From assembly GCF_014699115.1 (NCBI RefSeq), contig NZ_JACXAD010000034.1, positions 1-42,226 on the forward strand: a stretch of 42,226 bases of DNA, written 5' to 3'. Positions 17,122 to 25,976 of the stretch are shown in pieces. Positions within the stretch are counted from its first letter, which is position 1. Each line of letters starts with the position of its first letter. The notes under the pieces are model-generated. The model was not told the DNA's origin, did not search any database, and worked only from the letters and a program-made list of their open reading frames with translations. The translations under genes were made by a program, and so were the position numbers. The stretch is from Hymenobacter montanus. Its GTDB lineage: Bacteria; Bacteroidota; Bacteroidia; Cytophagales; Hymenobacteraceae.

Positions 17122-17766
17122 ATGCATTCTAAAGCGCTTAATATTGGATTTGTCGTTTATCCAGGCTTCACCGGACTAGATTTGGTTGGTCCGCATGAGG
17201 TGCTGGTTCGAGCGAATACGCGTTGTTACCTTATTGGCAAGACCACCGCACCTATTAGGTCGGATCGGGGCCTTCAGATAATACCTGATGTGTCCTTTGA
17301 TACTTGCCCAGCTCTGGACGTTCTGGTTGTTCCCGGGGGACCTGGTCAAACCCCTGGGATGGAGGACAATGAACTCATCAGCTTTCTGGCTCAACGGTCA
17401 GCGCAAGCACAATGGGTCGCTGGTGTATGTACGGGTGTTCTTCTCCTGGCTCAAGCCGGAATCCTAAAAGGCAAGTCTGCTACAACCCATTGGCTAGCAA
17501 TGGCAGAGCTTAGGTGTCTGGATGCACATCCCGTTGAGGAGCGCATAGTCCGCGATGGCAGGATAATAACTGGGGCGGGCGTCTCCGCGGGGATTGATAT
17601 GGCGCTAACTTTGGTTGCTATCGTTTTCGGAGAAGAAGAAGCTCAGCGAATTCAGTTAGCAATGGAATACGATCCACAACCTCCGTATGACGTTGGCACG
17701 CCAGTTAAAGCGCCTTCCCATATCGTAGAAAAACTTCGTAAGACTAGTCGATTTAATCGCAATTGA
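17122..17766 (+). CDS. DJ-1/PfpI family protein, isonitrile hydratase-like
   Basis: This 214-residue member of the DJ-1/PfpI glutamine-amidotransferase-like superfamily is cytoplasmic. The ATG at 17122 is used rather than the TTG at 17116. The pattern YPGFTGLDLVGPHEVL ... VPGG ... VCTGVLLLAQAGIL ... ATTHW ... ITGAGVSAGIDMAL ... EYDPQPPYD follows isonitrile hydratase (InhA) of Pseudomonas throughout. The putative catalytic residues D20 and C103 lie at the same spacing as in that enzyme. InhA hydrates isonitriles to N-formamides; the actual substrate here is unproven. Base composition is clearly lower in GC than the neighbouring genes, and the MITE-like element just upstream suggests acquisition by transfer. 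Confidence 0.88.
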   Translation: MHSKALNIGFVVYPGFTGLDLVGPHEVLVRANTRCYLIGKTTAPIRSDRGLQIIPDVSFDTCPALDVLVVPGGPGQTPGMEDNELISFLAQRSAQAQWVAGVCTGVLLLAQAGILKGKSATTHWLAMAELRCLDAHPVEERIVRDGRIITGAGVSAGIDMALTLVAIVFGEEEAQRIQLAMEYDPQPPYDVGTPVKAPSHIVEKLRKTSRFNRN

Positions 17767-17832
17767 GACGATACAGTTCTTCAAAAATGAATAGTACCGG
17801 TTGGTTGCTATTAACTAACATTCTTGAGCCCG

Positions 17833-18966
17833 ATGCTTTATCCGGTTGTTAAAGAGGAAAAGTATGGGTTTATCAATTCCCGGGGAGAATTGCTCGTAGA
17901 ACCTATTTACGACCTTGTAGGGCGTTTCTCGGAGGATCGGTGCATTGTGGAAAAATTTCCGGCAGAGGGAGACCGTCTCCAGGAATATGTTGACTACCGG
18001 GGTCAGGAAGTTGTTTCTCCAACCAGGCTACAAGGGTATATAGACTCCAGCGGTCAGGAAGTTATCGCTTTGAAGCATACGCCATTTTGCTCATCTTTCA
18101 GTGAAGGACTTGCCCAGTATGCGGACGCTATTGGGCAGCTTGGCTTTATTGATCAATGGGGAGAATTTAAAATTCATCCTCAATTTAACATAGAATACGA
18201 AGGAAACGTCAGTATGAGCTTCAGCGAAGGCGTAACTGCCGTTGCTACTGAGGTCGGCTGGAAATACATTAATAAAGAGGGGGAAGAATTATTTAAGGAT
18301 CGATTTGAAACAGCAAAGCGCTTCCATGATGGCTATGCCCTTGTCAGTCAGCTACGGCAAGCTTCTAAAACGGAGAATTATGTAATTGAGGATTTCTTCT
18401 TTATTGATAAAGCAGGGCACCGTCTGGAAACCATACCTTGTACCATTGGTAGTACCAATCCGGGATTTAGAAATGGTCTCTGCCAGGTTATCTTCCCTGA
18501 AGCGGGTGGGATATTCAAGGACAACCGGATAGGTTTTCTCAACACGGATGGAAACCTGGCTTTTGAAGAAGGTTTTAGCCATTCTTCTGGTTTTCATCAA
18601 GGCTTATGCATTGTCGAAAAGCGGGGTGGCAAGGCTGGGGTCATCAATACAAAGGGAGAATGGGTAATTGAACCGCTGTACGATAATATTGGCTTATTTA
18701 ACTATGGAATTGCTGCTTTCCAGCAAAATCAGAAATGGGGGCTGTTAAATCAGCAGGGAGAGGTGATACTTTCTCCCCGGTTTTCATTTATCGATAGTTT
18801 TCGCGGATATCTTTCACCTTCGGAGCCCGACTCCAATCCTGAATTTCAGGATCTTACCGTAGCGATGATTGAGGAACCAGGGAGAAAGAAGCGAAAAACG
18901 GTTGAAAAATGGTACATTAATCGAGCCGGCGAGATCGTGAGTCCATTTGACCTTTCGGCTGGCTGA
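17833..18966 (+). CDS. WG-repeat protein
   Basis: This 377-residue protein is built from repeated WG-type units of about 35-50 residues. Examples are KYGFINSRGELLVEPIYD, GQLGFIDQWGEFKIHPQF, WKYINKEGEELF, KAGVINTKGEWVIEPLYD and KWGLLNQQGEVILSPRF. Each has an aromatic-Gly, I/L-N/D-x-x-G and V-x-P-x-[FY] pattern. No signal peptide is visible from the ATG at 17833. WG-repeat proteins are widespread, and their function is mostly unknown; some are adaptors or surface proteins. It lies 66 bases behind the isonitrile-hydratase-like gene and shares its lower GC content, so the two may form one acquired unit. Confidence 0.85.
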   Translation: MLYPVVKEEKYGFINSRGELLVEPIYDLVGRFSEDRCIVEKFPAEGDRLQEYVDYRGQEVVSPTRLQGYIDSSGQEVIALKHTPFCSSFSEGLAQYADAIGQLGFIDQWGEFKIHPQFNIEYEGNVSMSFSEGVTAVATEVGWKYINKEGEELFKDRFETAKRFHDGYALVSQLRQASKTENYVIEDFFFIDKAGHRLETIPCTIGSTNPGFRNGLCQVIFPEAGGIFKDNRIGFLNTDGNLAFEEGFSHSSGFHQGLCIVEKRGGKAGVINTKGEWVIEPLYDNIGLFNYGIAAFQQNQKWGLLNQQGEVILSPRFSFIDSFRGYLSPSEPDSNPEFQDLTVAMIEEPGRKKRKTVEKWYINRAGEIVSPFDLSAG

Positions 18967-19223
18967 AATGGAGGCTGGCGTACTCAGGTAATAAGCTGCT
19001 GCGCATCCCGGTTTACTGTTTTGCGGCCCGGAGTTCTTGCCGTAAGGCTTCGGGGCAAAGAATTAAGTGCGTAACGGCTTACGCTACTTATCCGGAAATA
19101 ACCTGGCGCCGAATTTTTGCTCCGCGGGCACATCCCCACAGGTCAGTTTCTCACAAGCCAGGTAAGCAAAAACGGGCAGCGGGGGCTACGCGCCAGCGTG
19201 CGCCCGGCACACGATTCGCACCG
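18967..19223. other. Intergenic region ahead of yidC
   Basis: No gene is seen. GC content returns to the high level of the chromosome within this stretch, which marks the right edge of the AT-richer island. A short hairpin GCGTAA-CGGC-TTACGC lies near 19069-19084. Confidence 0.4.
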
Positions 19224-19231
19224 TACCTTTG
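19224..19231 (+). promoter_or_regulatory. Bacteroidota -7 box upstream of yidC
   Basis: TACCTTTG matches TAnnTTTG and lies 24 bases before the yidC ATG at 19256. A clear TTG -33 box is not present at 19-21 bases upstream, so support is partial. Confidence 0.4.
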
Positions 19232-19255
19232 TCCTTTCGCAATCTTACCTTAGTA

Positions 19256-21040
19256 ATGGACAAAAACCAAGCAACCGGCCTGTTCCTCATCTCGGCCTTG
19301 CTCCTCGTGTATCTGTTCTTCTTCAGCCCGAAGAAGCCCGACGAAAAAGCCCCCGGCAAGGCTCCGGCCCCCACTACTGCCGCTACGGCCCCCGCTACGC
19401 CACCGGCCGCCCTGCCCGCGGAAGCCCCGCTCGATAGCACCGCCGGCCCGGCCCAGGACCTTACCCTGACCAACGCCAACCTGACCGTCACCTTCTCGAC
19501 CCGGGGGGGCCGCGTAACGGCCGTGCGGATGAACAAGTACAAGACCTTCTTCGGCCAGCCCCTGGACTTGTTCGACGCCAAAAGCGCCCGCCTCGACACC
19601 CGCTTCCGCACCACGGACGGTAAAACCATCCGGTTCTCGGACCTGATTTTCCAATCGGTACGGGGGCAGGGGACCGACGGGGCCTCGGTGCTCACCTTCA
19701 CGGCTCCGGTGGCGGGGGGTAGCATCGTGCAGACCTATACCCTGCCCGCCAACAGCTTCGAGCTCGCCTACAATCTGCGCCTGAACGGGCTGGAGCGGAC
19801 CGTCGCCCAGGAGCCTCTCACCTTCACTTTTGTGGACCAGGTGCGCCAGACCGAGCAAGACCTTAAGCAAAACCGCAACCACACCACCATCAACCACTAC
19901 CTGGCCACCGGCGACCAGGGTGCCCTGGCCGAAGCCAGCGAGAAGCCCGAAGAATACAAGGCGGCGGGCCCGGTTAAATGGGCCGCTCATAAGCATGACT
20001 TCTTCGTGGCCGGCCTCATTGCCGACCAGCAGCCCTTTAGCGGGGGGGCTTTTAACTCCAACGTGAATCTGGCCGATTCCGCCACCATCAAAACCTTGAA
20101 CTCAACGCTGCTGCTGCCGGTGGCCGAAGTAGTGCAGGGCAAGGGCCAGTACCGCTTCTTTTTCGGCCCCAACTCCTTTAATCTGCTGAAAAGTATAGCG
20201 CCCGAGTTCGACCGCAACGTGTACCTGGGCTGGGGCTTGTTTCGCTGGGTCAACCGCTTCGTGGTGCTGCCGGTATTCCACTTCCTGGAGCAATTCATCG
20301 ATTCCTACGGGCTGATTATCGCGCTACTGGTACTGCTGATCAAGCTCGTAACGTGGCCCCTCACCTACAAGACCTACGAGAGCCAGGCCCGGATGAAGGT
20401 GCTCAAGCCGGAAATCGACCAGCTCAAGGAGAAGTACGGCGACGACCAGACCAAGCTGCAGCAGGAGACGATGAAGCTCTACCAAACTTTCGGGGTGTCG
20501 CCCCTCAGCGGCTGCGTACCCACGCTGCTCACCCTGCCCATCCTGTTTGCCATGTTCCAGTTCTTTCCCAACGCCATTGAGCTGCGGCAGCAGAGCTTCT
20601 TGTGGGCCAAGGACCTGAGCAGCTACGATGTATTTATCAAGCTGCCCTTCTACGTGAAATGGTACGGCGACCACGTCTCGATGTTCACCCTGATGATGAC
20701 GGCCTCTACCCTGCTCATGACCTGGCAGAGCAACCAAACCAACACGGCCATGCAGGGCCCAATGAAAACCTACAGCTACCTGATGCCCATTATCTTCCTG
20801 TTCGTGCTCAATAGCTTCGCCGCCGGCCTCACCTGGTATTACTTCGTGTCTAACGTTGTTACTTTCGCTCAGCAGGCCATCACCAAGTCTTTCGTCGACG
20901 ACACCAAGATTCGCGCCCAGCTCGAAGCTAACAAAATCAAAAACAAGGATAAGAAGCCCGGGGGGCTCCAAGGCCGCATTGCCGAGGCCATGAAAGCCGC
21001 TCAGGAGCGCGAAGCCCAGGCTCGCAAGAAGCAGTCGTAG
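19256..21040 (+). CDS. yidC: Membrane protein insertase YidC
   Basis: This 594-residue inner-membrane insertase places and folds membrane proteins, alone or with SecYEG. The ATG at 19256 (MDKNQATGLFLIS) gives the typical start with the first membrane segment at residues 7-23. A Pro/Ala/Thr-rich linker follows, then the large periplasmic beta domain (about 65-330). The Oxa1-like core begins at SYGLIIALLVLLIKLVTWPL, where the positively charged groove residue and the KTYESQARMK helix follow. Then come the loop KEKYGDDQTKLQQE and three more membrane segments. The C-terminal tail is basic (KNKDKKPGG ... ARKKQS), as is common in YidC proteins that contact ribosomes. A terminator hairpin follows the stop. 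Confidence 0.97.
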   Translation: MDKNQATGLFLISALLLVYLFFFSPKKPDEKAPGKAPAPTTAATAPATPPAALPAEAPLDSTAGPAQDLTLTNANLTVTFSTRGGRVTAVRMNKYKTFFGQPLDLFDAKSARLDTRFRTTDGKTIRFSDLIFQSVRGQGTDGASVLTFTAPVAGGSIVQTYTLPANSFELAYNLRLNGLERTVAQEPLTFTFVDQVRQTEQDLKQNRNHTTINHYLATGDQGALAEASEKPEEYKAAGPVKWAAHKHDFFVAGLIADQQPFSGGAFNSNVNLADSATIKTLNSTLLLPVAEVVQGKGQYRFFFGPNSFNLLKSIAPEFDRNVYLGWGLFRWVNRFVVLPVFHFLEQFIDSYGLIIALLVLLIKLVTWPLTYKTYESQARMKVLKPEIDQLKEKYGDDQTKLQQETMKLYQTFGVSPLSGCVPTLLTLPILFAMFQFFPNAIELRQQSFLWAKDLSSYDVFIKLPFYVKWYGDHVSMFTLMMTASTLLMTWQSNQTNTAMQGPMKTYSYLMPIIFLFVLNSFAAGLTWYYFVSNVVTFAQQAITKSFVDDTKIRAQLEANKIKNKDKKPGGLQGRIAEAMKAAQEREAQARKKQS

Positions 21041-21068
21041 GCTAGCTCAGCCAAGCACGCACTGCGGC

Positions 21069-21132
21069 AAAGCCAGGACCGGGATGGGGCTGCGAATACT
21101 CACGTTCGCGTCCCGATCCCGGCCCTGGCTTT
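21069..21132 (+). terminator. Intrinsic-type hairpin after yidC
   Basis: The arms AAAGCCAGGACCGGGATGGGG (21069-21089; two mismatches) and 21112-21132 pair around a 22-base loop. The distal arm ends in CTTTG rather than a long U-tract. It is 28 bases behind the yidC stop codon and is the likely end of its transcript. Confidence 0.6.
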
Positions 21133-21985
21133 GTCGTGTAAGGCGGGTGGCTACTTCCCGCCAGCAAATCCGGGAGTGTGCCCTCAGCAGCCACGCGGTA
21201 ACTGCTCGCCTGGATTAAGTAACTACTAATCCAGCCGGAGGGACCGGTTGAGCCGTGGTGTCTAGGTACCAATACGGATCTGCTTTATTTGGCTGCGGAC
21301 AGAGGCTCCTTGCTGGTTGTAAGATTTTACCAAGGGCTGGCTGCCGGCAAGCCAATCCCAAGTCGCCAATCTGTGCTTATTACTAATTCTGCCACTATCA
21401 TTTTTAATATTTAATTGCACTATTTTAATCATCGCAAAGAGCAAATCATTAACCAATGATGAACCTCATGCAATAAAAATTATTTTTAAGCGCAACGTAT
21501 TGACTTATCAGAATTTATTTCAACCTTTGCCAAGCTGCATTCAACCCGCATAAATGCCATTTTATCGGCGATATGACTTTGCTTGCTGACTATACCTAAT
21601 AGAATAACCAATAGATTATGTTGCCGCTAACCCGGGCCAACGCTTTTATACATATCCAATTTATCTATTCCCAACATTAGGTTCCGCAACTAGATTATTT
21701 TATAAAATACCAGTAAGCATGGACTAAACTAGCAGCGAGGATGTACGAGGGCTTCAGTCGACTTAACCAAGAATTGTAAAAGTGAGTAATGTCGTTCCGG
21801 AGCCATAAAACCCGTACCATCCTGTGAGTGATGTTGCTATATCTTAATCTGTGTAAAACGAGCTAATCGCTTCGGCGCCGGCGTGTAATAGTGCTGTTAT
21901 CGGCCTGATAACAAGCCTGTCAGCGGGTCGGGCAACTAGCGGATATTGCTACGATTCACAACTCTTAATTCTACCCGCAATTACT
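21133..21985. other. Long non-coding, AT-rich stretch
   Basis: More than 800 bases lack a convincing gene. From about 21370 to 21850 the sequence is markedly AT-rich compared with the rest of the window, with many stops in all frames. Two minus-strand frames (21042-21272, 21262-21456) have no recognisable content. It may be a decayed island, a regulatory region for the gene at 21986, or the site of a small RNA; none of these is supported directly. Confidence 0.45.
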
Positions 21986-23086
21986 ATGGGAATTGCCTCT
22001 ACCGTAACATCTTATGCAGCAGGACTGGAGCCGCGGCTGGCCGCTTCGCTAGGTCTTAACTCAACGGCAACGACGGCGTTGCTACATAAAGCGCTCCCAA
22101 TAATGGTGCGTAGCCTGTACAAAGCCGACGGCTTGGGTGGCCCCGAAAACGTTTGGAATATGTGCCAGCAGTTTTACCACGCCCATGCGCATACCAATCT
22201 GGCGGAGTTGACCCGGGCCGATAGTGGCTGGCCCGAACACCGTCGGCGCCTGGCGCAGGCGCTGTTAACCAACGGCCGTTTTATGGCCCTGGCGGAGTAC
22301 CATGCCCCGGCCACTCCCGAGCGGGCCGGCCAGTGGCTGGGCTGCCTGGCGCTGGTAACGCTGGCCACTGCCGGGCAACAGGCTACCGAAAATTACCTGG
22401 ATGCCAAGTCATTACAGCTTTGGCTACAAAAACAAGTCGCCGTTGATCAGGGCCTATCCGCACCCAGAAGAGTAGCTCTAGTAATGGCTCCCCAGCCCGC
22501 GCCCATCACGATCAAGGCTCCGTGGTGGCCGTTGCTGCTGCTGGCCGTAATGAACATATGCGCCAGCAGCTATTTCTATCAGCGGCAAACTGTGACCGCT
22601 AAGGTGCCACTACCTGCTCCTACTGCTAAGGACTTGGCCACTTCGCCGCGGCAGGTGGTAGCGGTACCGTCGGTTTCTCTTACGACCCCGCAAGCAAGCG
22701 TTGCCAAGCCCGGACGCGCGCGGGCTCACGCCGCCCTGCCCGCGTCGTCGGCCCCGGCTCCCAATACGCCGGTTGCTCTCGCGTCGACAGCCCCCAGGAA
22801 AACCTCCGCCCCGAGTTCATTACGGAGCTTAGCAGAGCTTTCTACAACTAGCTGGCCCGGCGGGCAGCAGCTGCCCAAGCAGGTTCCGATGCCAACGAGA
22901 ATACAAGCGGCCCCAACTCCAGCTGAGCCCCCTCGCTGGTTCAGCAGGAAGATGACTCTACCGAAATCCTGCTTTACAAACGCCTCGGCAACCCCGACGT
23001 GGCCAACCGCAAGCCCACTGCCCCCGTCCAGCTTTCCTTGGCCCTCGGCGACCCCACGCTCGAGTAGGTCGGCGCCAACCTTGTAA
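21986..23086 (+). CDS. DUF937-like membrane protein, 3' part probably degraded
   Basis: The open frame has 366 residues. Residues 1-100 (AGLEPRLAASLGLNSTATTALLHKALPIMVRSLYKAD) recall DUF937 domains, which in Bacteroidota are often followed by a membrane segment and an OmpA-like domain. A single membrane segment lies near residues 180-197 (WWPLLLLAVMNICASSYF), preceded by a soluble part. A Pro/Ala/Thr-rich linker follows. From about nucleotide 22780 the frame reads as low-complexity Pro/Ser/Ala sequence, while other frames carry more gene-like pieces. The last 100 residues are therefore likely a frameshifted read of something older. The family call is tentative. Confidence 0.55.
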   Translation: MGIASTVTSYAAGLEPRLAASLGLNSTATTALLHKALPIMVRSLYKADGLGGPENVWNMCQQFYHAHAHTNLAELTRADSGWPEHRRRLAQALLTNGRFMALAEYHAPATPERAGQWLGCLALVTLATAGQQATENYLDAKSLQLWLQKQVAVDQGLSAPRRVALVMAPQPAPITIKAPWWPLLLLAVMNICASSYFYQRQTVTAKVPLPAPTAKDLATSPRQVVAVPSVSLTTPQASVAKPGRARAHAALPASSAPAPNTPVALASTAPRKTSAPSSLRSLAELSTTSWPGGQQLPKQVPMPTRIQAAPTPAEPPRWFSRKMTLPKSCFTNASATPTWPTASPLPPSSFPWPSATPRSSRSAPTL

Positions 23087-23318
23087 AATCGTTTAGTGAG
23101 GCCGGGGGCCGCACCAGTGGCGCGCCGGGGCGAGTAGTTAGTGGGCGTAGCCCGGGGCCGCTGCCTGCCCAACGCCGCGCTGCAGACCGCCCTTCGCCCG
23201 ATGCCTCTTTCGGGACACCCGCCCAAGGGAGCTGTCCATCTGGCTGGCTGTTAATGAACTGGCCACCAATTTGGCTCTTATTCAGGACGTGGGGCGGCAT
23301 GTGGTGGGTATCGGCTAA
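22779..23318 (+). pseudogene. Frameshifted coding remnant of unknown family
   Basis: In the frame that ends at the stop 23065-23067, gene-like pieces interrupted by two stops can be read: ENLRPEFITELSRAFYN, ARRAAAAQAGSDANENTSG and VQQEDDSTEILLYKRLGNPD. After a further frame change, DTRPRELSIWLAVNELATNL and IQDVGRHVVGIG read through to a stop at 23316-23318. A strong terminator follows 57 bases later, as expected behind a real gene on this strand. I do not recognise the family. It overlaps the 3' end of the preceding open frame. Confidence 0.4.
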
Positions 23319-23375
23319 GTTTTTCACCCCGCTCCGGCTCGCCGACGTTCCAGCCGCTCCCGCCGCGACAAGCTT

Positions 23376-23424
23376 ACCAGCCTTACGAAAATCGCAGGCA
23401 CGGTTTTCGTAAGGCTGGTTTTTT
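23376..23424 (+). terminator. Strong intrinsic terminator
   Basis: A perfect 15-bp stem (23377-23391 with 23404-23418) encloses a 12-base loop and is followed by six T's. It ends whatever plus-strand transcript comes through the degraded region before the DUF6438 gene. Confidence 0.85.
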
Positions 23425-23477
23425 ACGTGCCTATTTTCACGCCCTCACTCACCAGGCCGTCGTTTCGGCTCCGTATC

Positions 23478-24023
23478 ATGCGCTATCTCACTGTTTTGTT
23501 TCTCCTATTCGTCGGTAGCTGCGCGCTACTACCCGCTGCTTGCGCCCAACAGGCCGTGCCTCAGCGAGTAAAAACGAAGAAGCCAAGCCAAAAGGCGCCC
23601 ACTAAAGAGGCCCGCCCCAAAGCCCCGGCGGTGAGCGCCGAAGCGGACCCGGTACTTATTTTTGAGCGCACGCGCTGCTTTGGCACCTGTCCGGCTTACT
23701 CCATGCGAGTTTTTGCCGATGGCCACATAGCCTACCAAGGCGACTGGGGGGTGCCCATCCTCGGCCCGAAAGAGCTTAAGCTCCCCCCCGCCACCCTAGC
23801 CGAGATACTCCGCCAGGCGCAGAAAGCGCGCTTCGACCAATTTAAGAGCCTGTATTCGCAAAATACCAGCGACTTACCCAGCACTATAGCATCCATCCGG
23901 CAAGCCGACGGTCGCATGAAAACCGTGGTCGTGGAAGAAGGAGCCCCGGAAAATGTGCTGGCGTTCTTCAGCTACCTCACCAACCAGTTCGATCAGCTCG
24001 CTAACCTCCAGGCCGAAAAGTAA
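23478..24023 (+). CDS. DUF6438-containing exported protein
   Basis: This protein has 181 residues. The ATG at 23478 is used because it opens a signal peptide (MRYLTVLFLLFVGSCALLPAACAQQ split at ACA/QQ, or a lipoprotein if one of the two Cys is used); the longer frame from 23427 would place this inside the protein. A basic linker (KTKKPSQKAPTKEARPKAP) follows. Residues about 65-175 match DUF6438: ERTRCFGTCPAYSMRVFADGHIAYQGD. The function of DUF6438 is unknown. The CFGTCP motif could bind metal or form a disulfide (inference). The gene is single, between a terminator and a convergent ABC-transporter gene. Confidence 0.8.
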   Translation: MRYLTVLFLLFVGSCALLPAACAQQAVPQRVKTKKPSQKAPTKEARPKAPAVSAEADPVLIFERTRCFGTCPAYSMRVFADGHIAYQGDWGVPILGPKELKLPPATLAEILRQAQKARFDQFKSLYSQNTSDLPSTIASIRQADGRMKTVVVEEGAPENVLAFFSYLTNQFDQLANLQAEK

Positions 24024-24105
24024 AACGCAAGGCGGGCGGGCTCTTAGCGAGAGGCAGCCAAGCAAGTAGGGCACTGGTCAGCGAACCGACTATCCCGGCG
24101 CCCTT

Positions 24106-25800
24106 TTAATCTTTGCGCACCCGCTCCAGCAGCAGCTGGTTCATGGGGTTGGGGGTGAGGCCCCGCACGTTGTTTTGCGTGAGGCGCACCACTTCATCGT
24201 AATAGAGGCTGATGACTGGGCTCTCGGCCACGATTATCCGGTCCATAGCCTGGTAAAGGGCCGTGCGGCGAGCCACGTCCTGCGTGCGGCGGGCTTCGTC
24301 GTAGAGCTGGTCGTAGGCGGCGTTTTTAAAGTGAGTTTTATTGGGACCGGCCGGGCTGAAATTCGGGCGGTAGAACAGGGCCAGGTAGTTTTCCGCGTCC
24401 GGGTAGTCGCCCAGCCAGCTCTTGGCGAAGAAGGCCACGCGGCCATTGTCTACCAAGTCCTGCTGGGCGGCCGATTGGTTGATGTCAATCTGCACCTGTA
24501 CGCCCACGTCGGCCCACTGCTTCTGCAGGTATTCACCTATCTCCTTGCGTTCCAGCACCGTGCTCAGGCGCAGGCGCAAGGGCCGCTGCGGGCCGTAGCC
24601 CGCCGCCCGCAGCAGCTGCCGGGCTTTCTGCGGCTGGTAGGTATAGCCGGGGACGGCCTTTTCGGAGAAGGAGGGCAAGGCCTTTGGTACGAAGCCCGAG
24701 GTGCCGGCGTGCCCGACCCGGTTGAGCAGGTAAGTTAGCATTTCGGGTTTGTTGAGGGCGTAGTTCAGCGCCTGCCGTACGCGCCGGTCGCGCAGGGCCC
24801 GGCCCTGGGCCGCCTGCTCGCCGGTGAGGTTGGCCGAGTCGAGCTGCATGCCCAGGTACTCGGTGTTCAGATACGGCACTTTCTCCACCCGGAATTTGCC
24901 CTTAAAATCTTCCCGGAGGGTGCCGTCCGGGTACATAATCAGGTCGCGCGAGCCAGCACGGATGCCCGACAGGAAATCCAGCTTGCCCTGCTGAAAGGTC
25001 AGGAACTCGGTTTTGCGGTCGGCCAGGAAGCTCACGGCCACGGCGTCGAGGTAGGGCAGCGGCCGGCCGTGCCGGTCGCGGCGCCAGTAGGTCGGGTTTT
25101 TCTCGAACAGCAGCACGTTGCCCTCGTCCCAGCGCTTAAACCGGAACGGCCCGGTGCCAACCGGGTGCTCGCGGAAGTCCTTGCCGTACTTGGCCACGGC
25201 CTCGTGGGGCACTACGTAGGCGTAGTGCATAGTCAGGATGCCCAGGAAGGGAATAAACGGCTCCTTGAGGTGAATGCGCAGGGTCGAGTCGTTGGCGGCG
25301 ACGAAGGCGGTGTCGCTGGGGCTGCCGTCGGGCTTTTCCAGGACCTTGCCCCGGAAAATCCAGCCGCCGGTGCTGGCCGTGCCAGCGTCCAGAATACGCT
25401 TGAAGGAAAATACGAAGTCGGCCGCCGTTACCAGCCGGCCCCGGCCGTCGGGGAAAACCTCGCTGTCGTGAAACCGCACCCCCGGCCGCAGCACGAAGGT
25501 GTACAGCCGGCCATCGGGCGAAATACTGAACCGCCGGGCCAGGGCTGGGGCCGGCAGGAGCGTCGAGTCCAGCTCCAGCAAGCCGTTGAACAGCTGCTCA
25601 TCGGCCCAGCGGTTGGCTTGGTTGCGGGCGAAGGCCGGGTCGAGGGAGGTGAGGGCTTCGGGCTGGTTGTAGCGGAACACGCGGCGCTCGGCCGCCGCCG
25701 GGCGGGCCGCCTCGTGGCAGCCGGCCAGGGCCAGCAGCACGGCCCAGAGTCCAAACAGTTTAGCTAATGAACCGGCCCACTGAGCCAAAAAAGGGGGCAT
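24106..25800 (-). CDS. ABC transporter substrate-binding lipoprotein, peptide/nickel type
   Basis: This 564-residue protein of the extracellular solute-binding family 5 (OppA/DppA type) binds peptides or similar solutes for an ABC importer. The N-terminal signal ends in the lipobox LAGC, so it is a lipoprotein. Family landmarks include SLDPAFARNQANRWADEQLFNGLLELD, the strand pattern YTFVLRPGVRFHDSEVFPDGRGRLVTAADFVFSFKRI, HPVGTGPFRFKRWD, RRVRQALNYALNKPEM and the C-terminal LYQAMDRIIVAESPVISLYYDE. No permease or ATPase gene lies next to it, so the partner system is elsewhere, as is common in this phylum. It is divergent from parA. Confidence 0.92.
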   Translation of the reverse strand: MPPFLAQWAGSLAKLFGLWAVLLALAGCHEAARPAAAERRVFRYNQPEALTSLDPAFARNQANRWADEQLFNGLLELDSTLLPAPALARRFSISPDGRLYTFVLRPGVRFHDSEVFPDGRGRLVTAADFVFSFKRILDAGTASTGGWIFRGKVLEKPDGSPSDTAFVAANDSTLRIHLKEPFIPFLGILTMHYAYVVPHEAVAKYGKDFREHPVGTGPFRFKRWDEGNVLLFEKNPTYWRRDRHGRPLPYLDAVAVSFLADRKTEFLTFQQGKLDFLSGIRAGSRDLIMYPDGTLREDFKGKFRVEKVPYLNTEYLGMQLDSANLTGEQAAQGRALRDRRVRQALNYALNKPEMLTYLLNRVGHAGTSGFVPKALPSFSEKAVPGYTYQPQKARQLLRAAGYGPQRPLRLRLSTVLERKEIGEYLQKQWADVGVQVQIDINQSAAQQDLVDNGRVAFFAKSWLGDYPDAENYLALFYRPNFSPAGPNKTHFKNAAYDQLYDEARRTQDVARRTALYQAMDRIIVAESPVISLYYDEVVRLTQNNVRGLTPNPMNQLLLERVRKD

Positions 25801-25818
25801 GCGAATAAGGAAAGAATG

Positions 25819-25826
25819 TATCTTTG
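25819..25826 (+). promoter_or_regulatory. Bacteroidota -7 box upstream of parA
   Basis: TATCTTTG matches TAnnTTTG exactly. No TTG is found 19-21 bases upstream. Used from here, parA would have a leader of about 140 bases that includes a pair of simple repeats. Confidence 0.4.
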
Positions 25827-25854
25827 TGCAATGCTACGGCAAAAGTTATTAGTT

Positions 25855-25974
25855 CTTAGTTGTTCGTTATTCGTTGCTCGTTACTCGTTTCCAAGGTTCC
25901 AGAAAGCCCAAACCAGTAACGGAGAACAAACAACCACTGATGAGCAACTGACAACGAACAACGAACAACTACTC
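25855..25974. repeat. Inverted simple-word repeats (GTTGTTCGTT / AACGAACAAC)
   Basis: The left part (about 25855-25890) is made of TTCGTTATTCGTTGCTCGTT-like words. The right part (about 25940-25971) has the complement, ACAACGAACAACGAACAAC. RNA through this region could fold into an imperfect hairpin in the parA leader. Related words recur at about 32928-32957 ahead of a methyltransferase gene. Confidence 0.65.
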
Positions 25975-25976
25975 AA

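Noticed and set aside
21042..21456. Minus-strand frames of 76 and 64 residues behind yidC
   Set aside because: The first overlaps the terminator hairpin; neither shows family features or a credible start signal.
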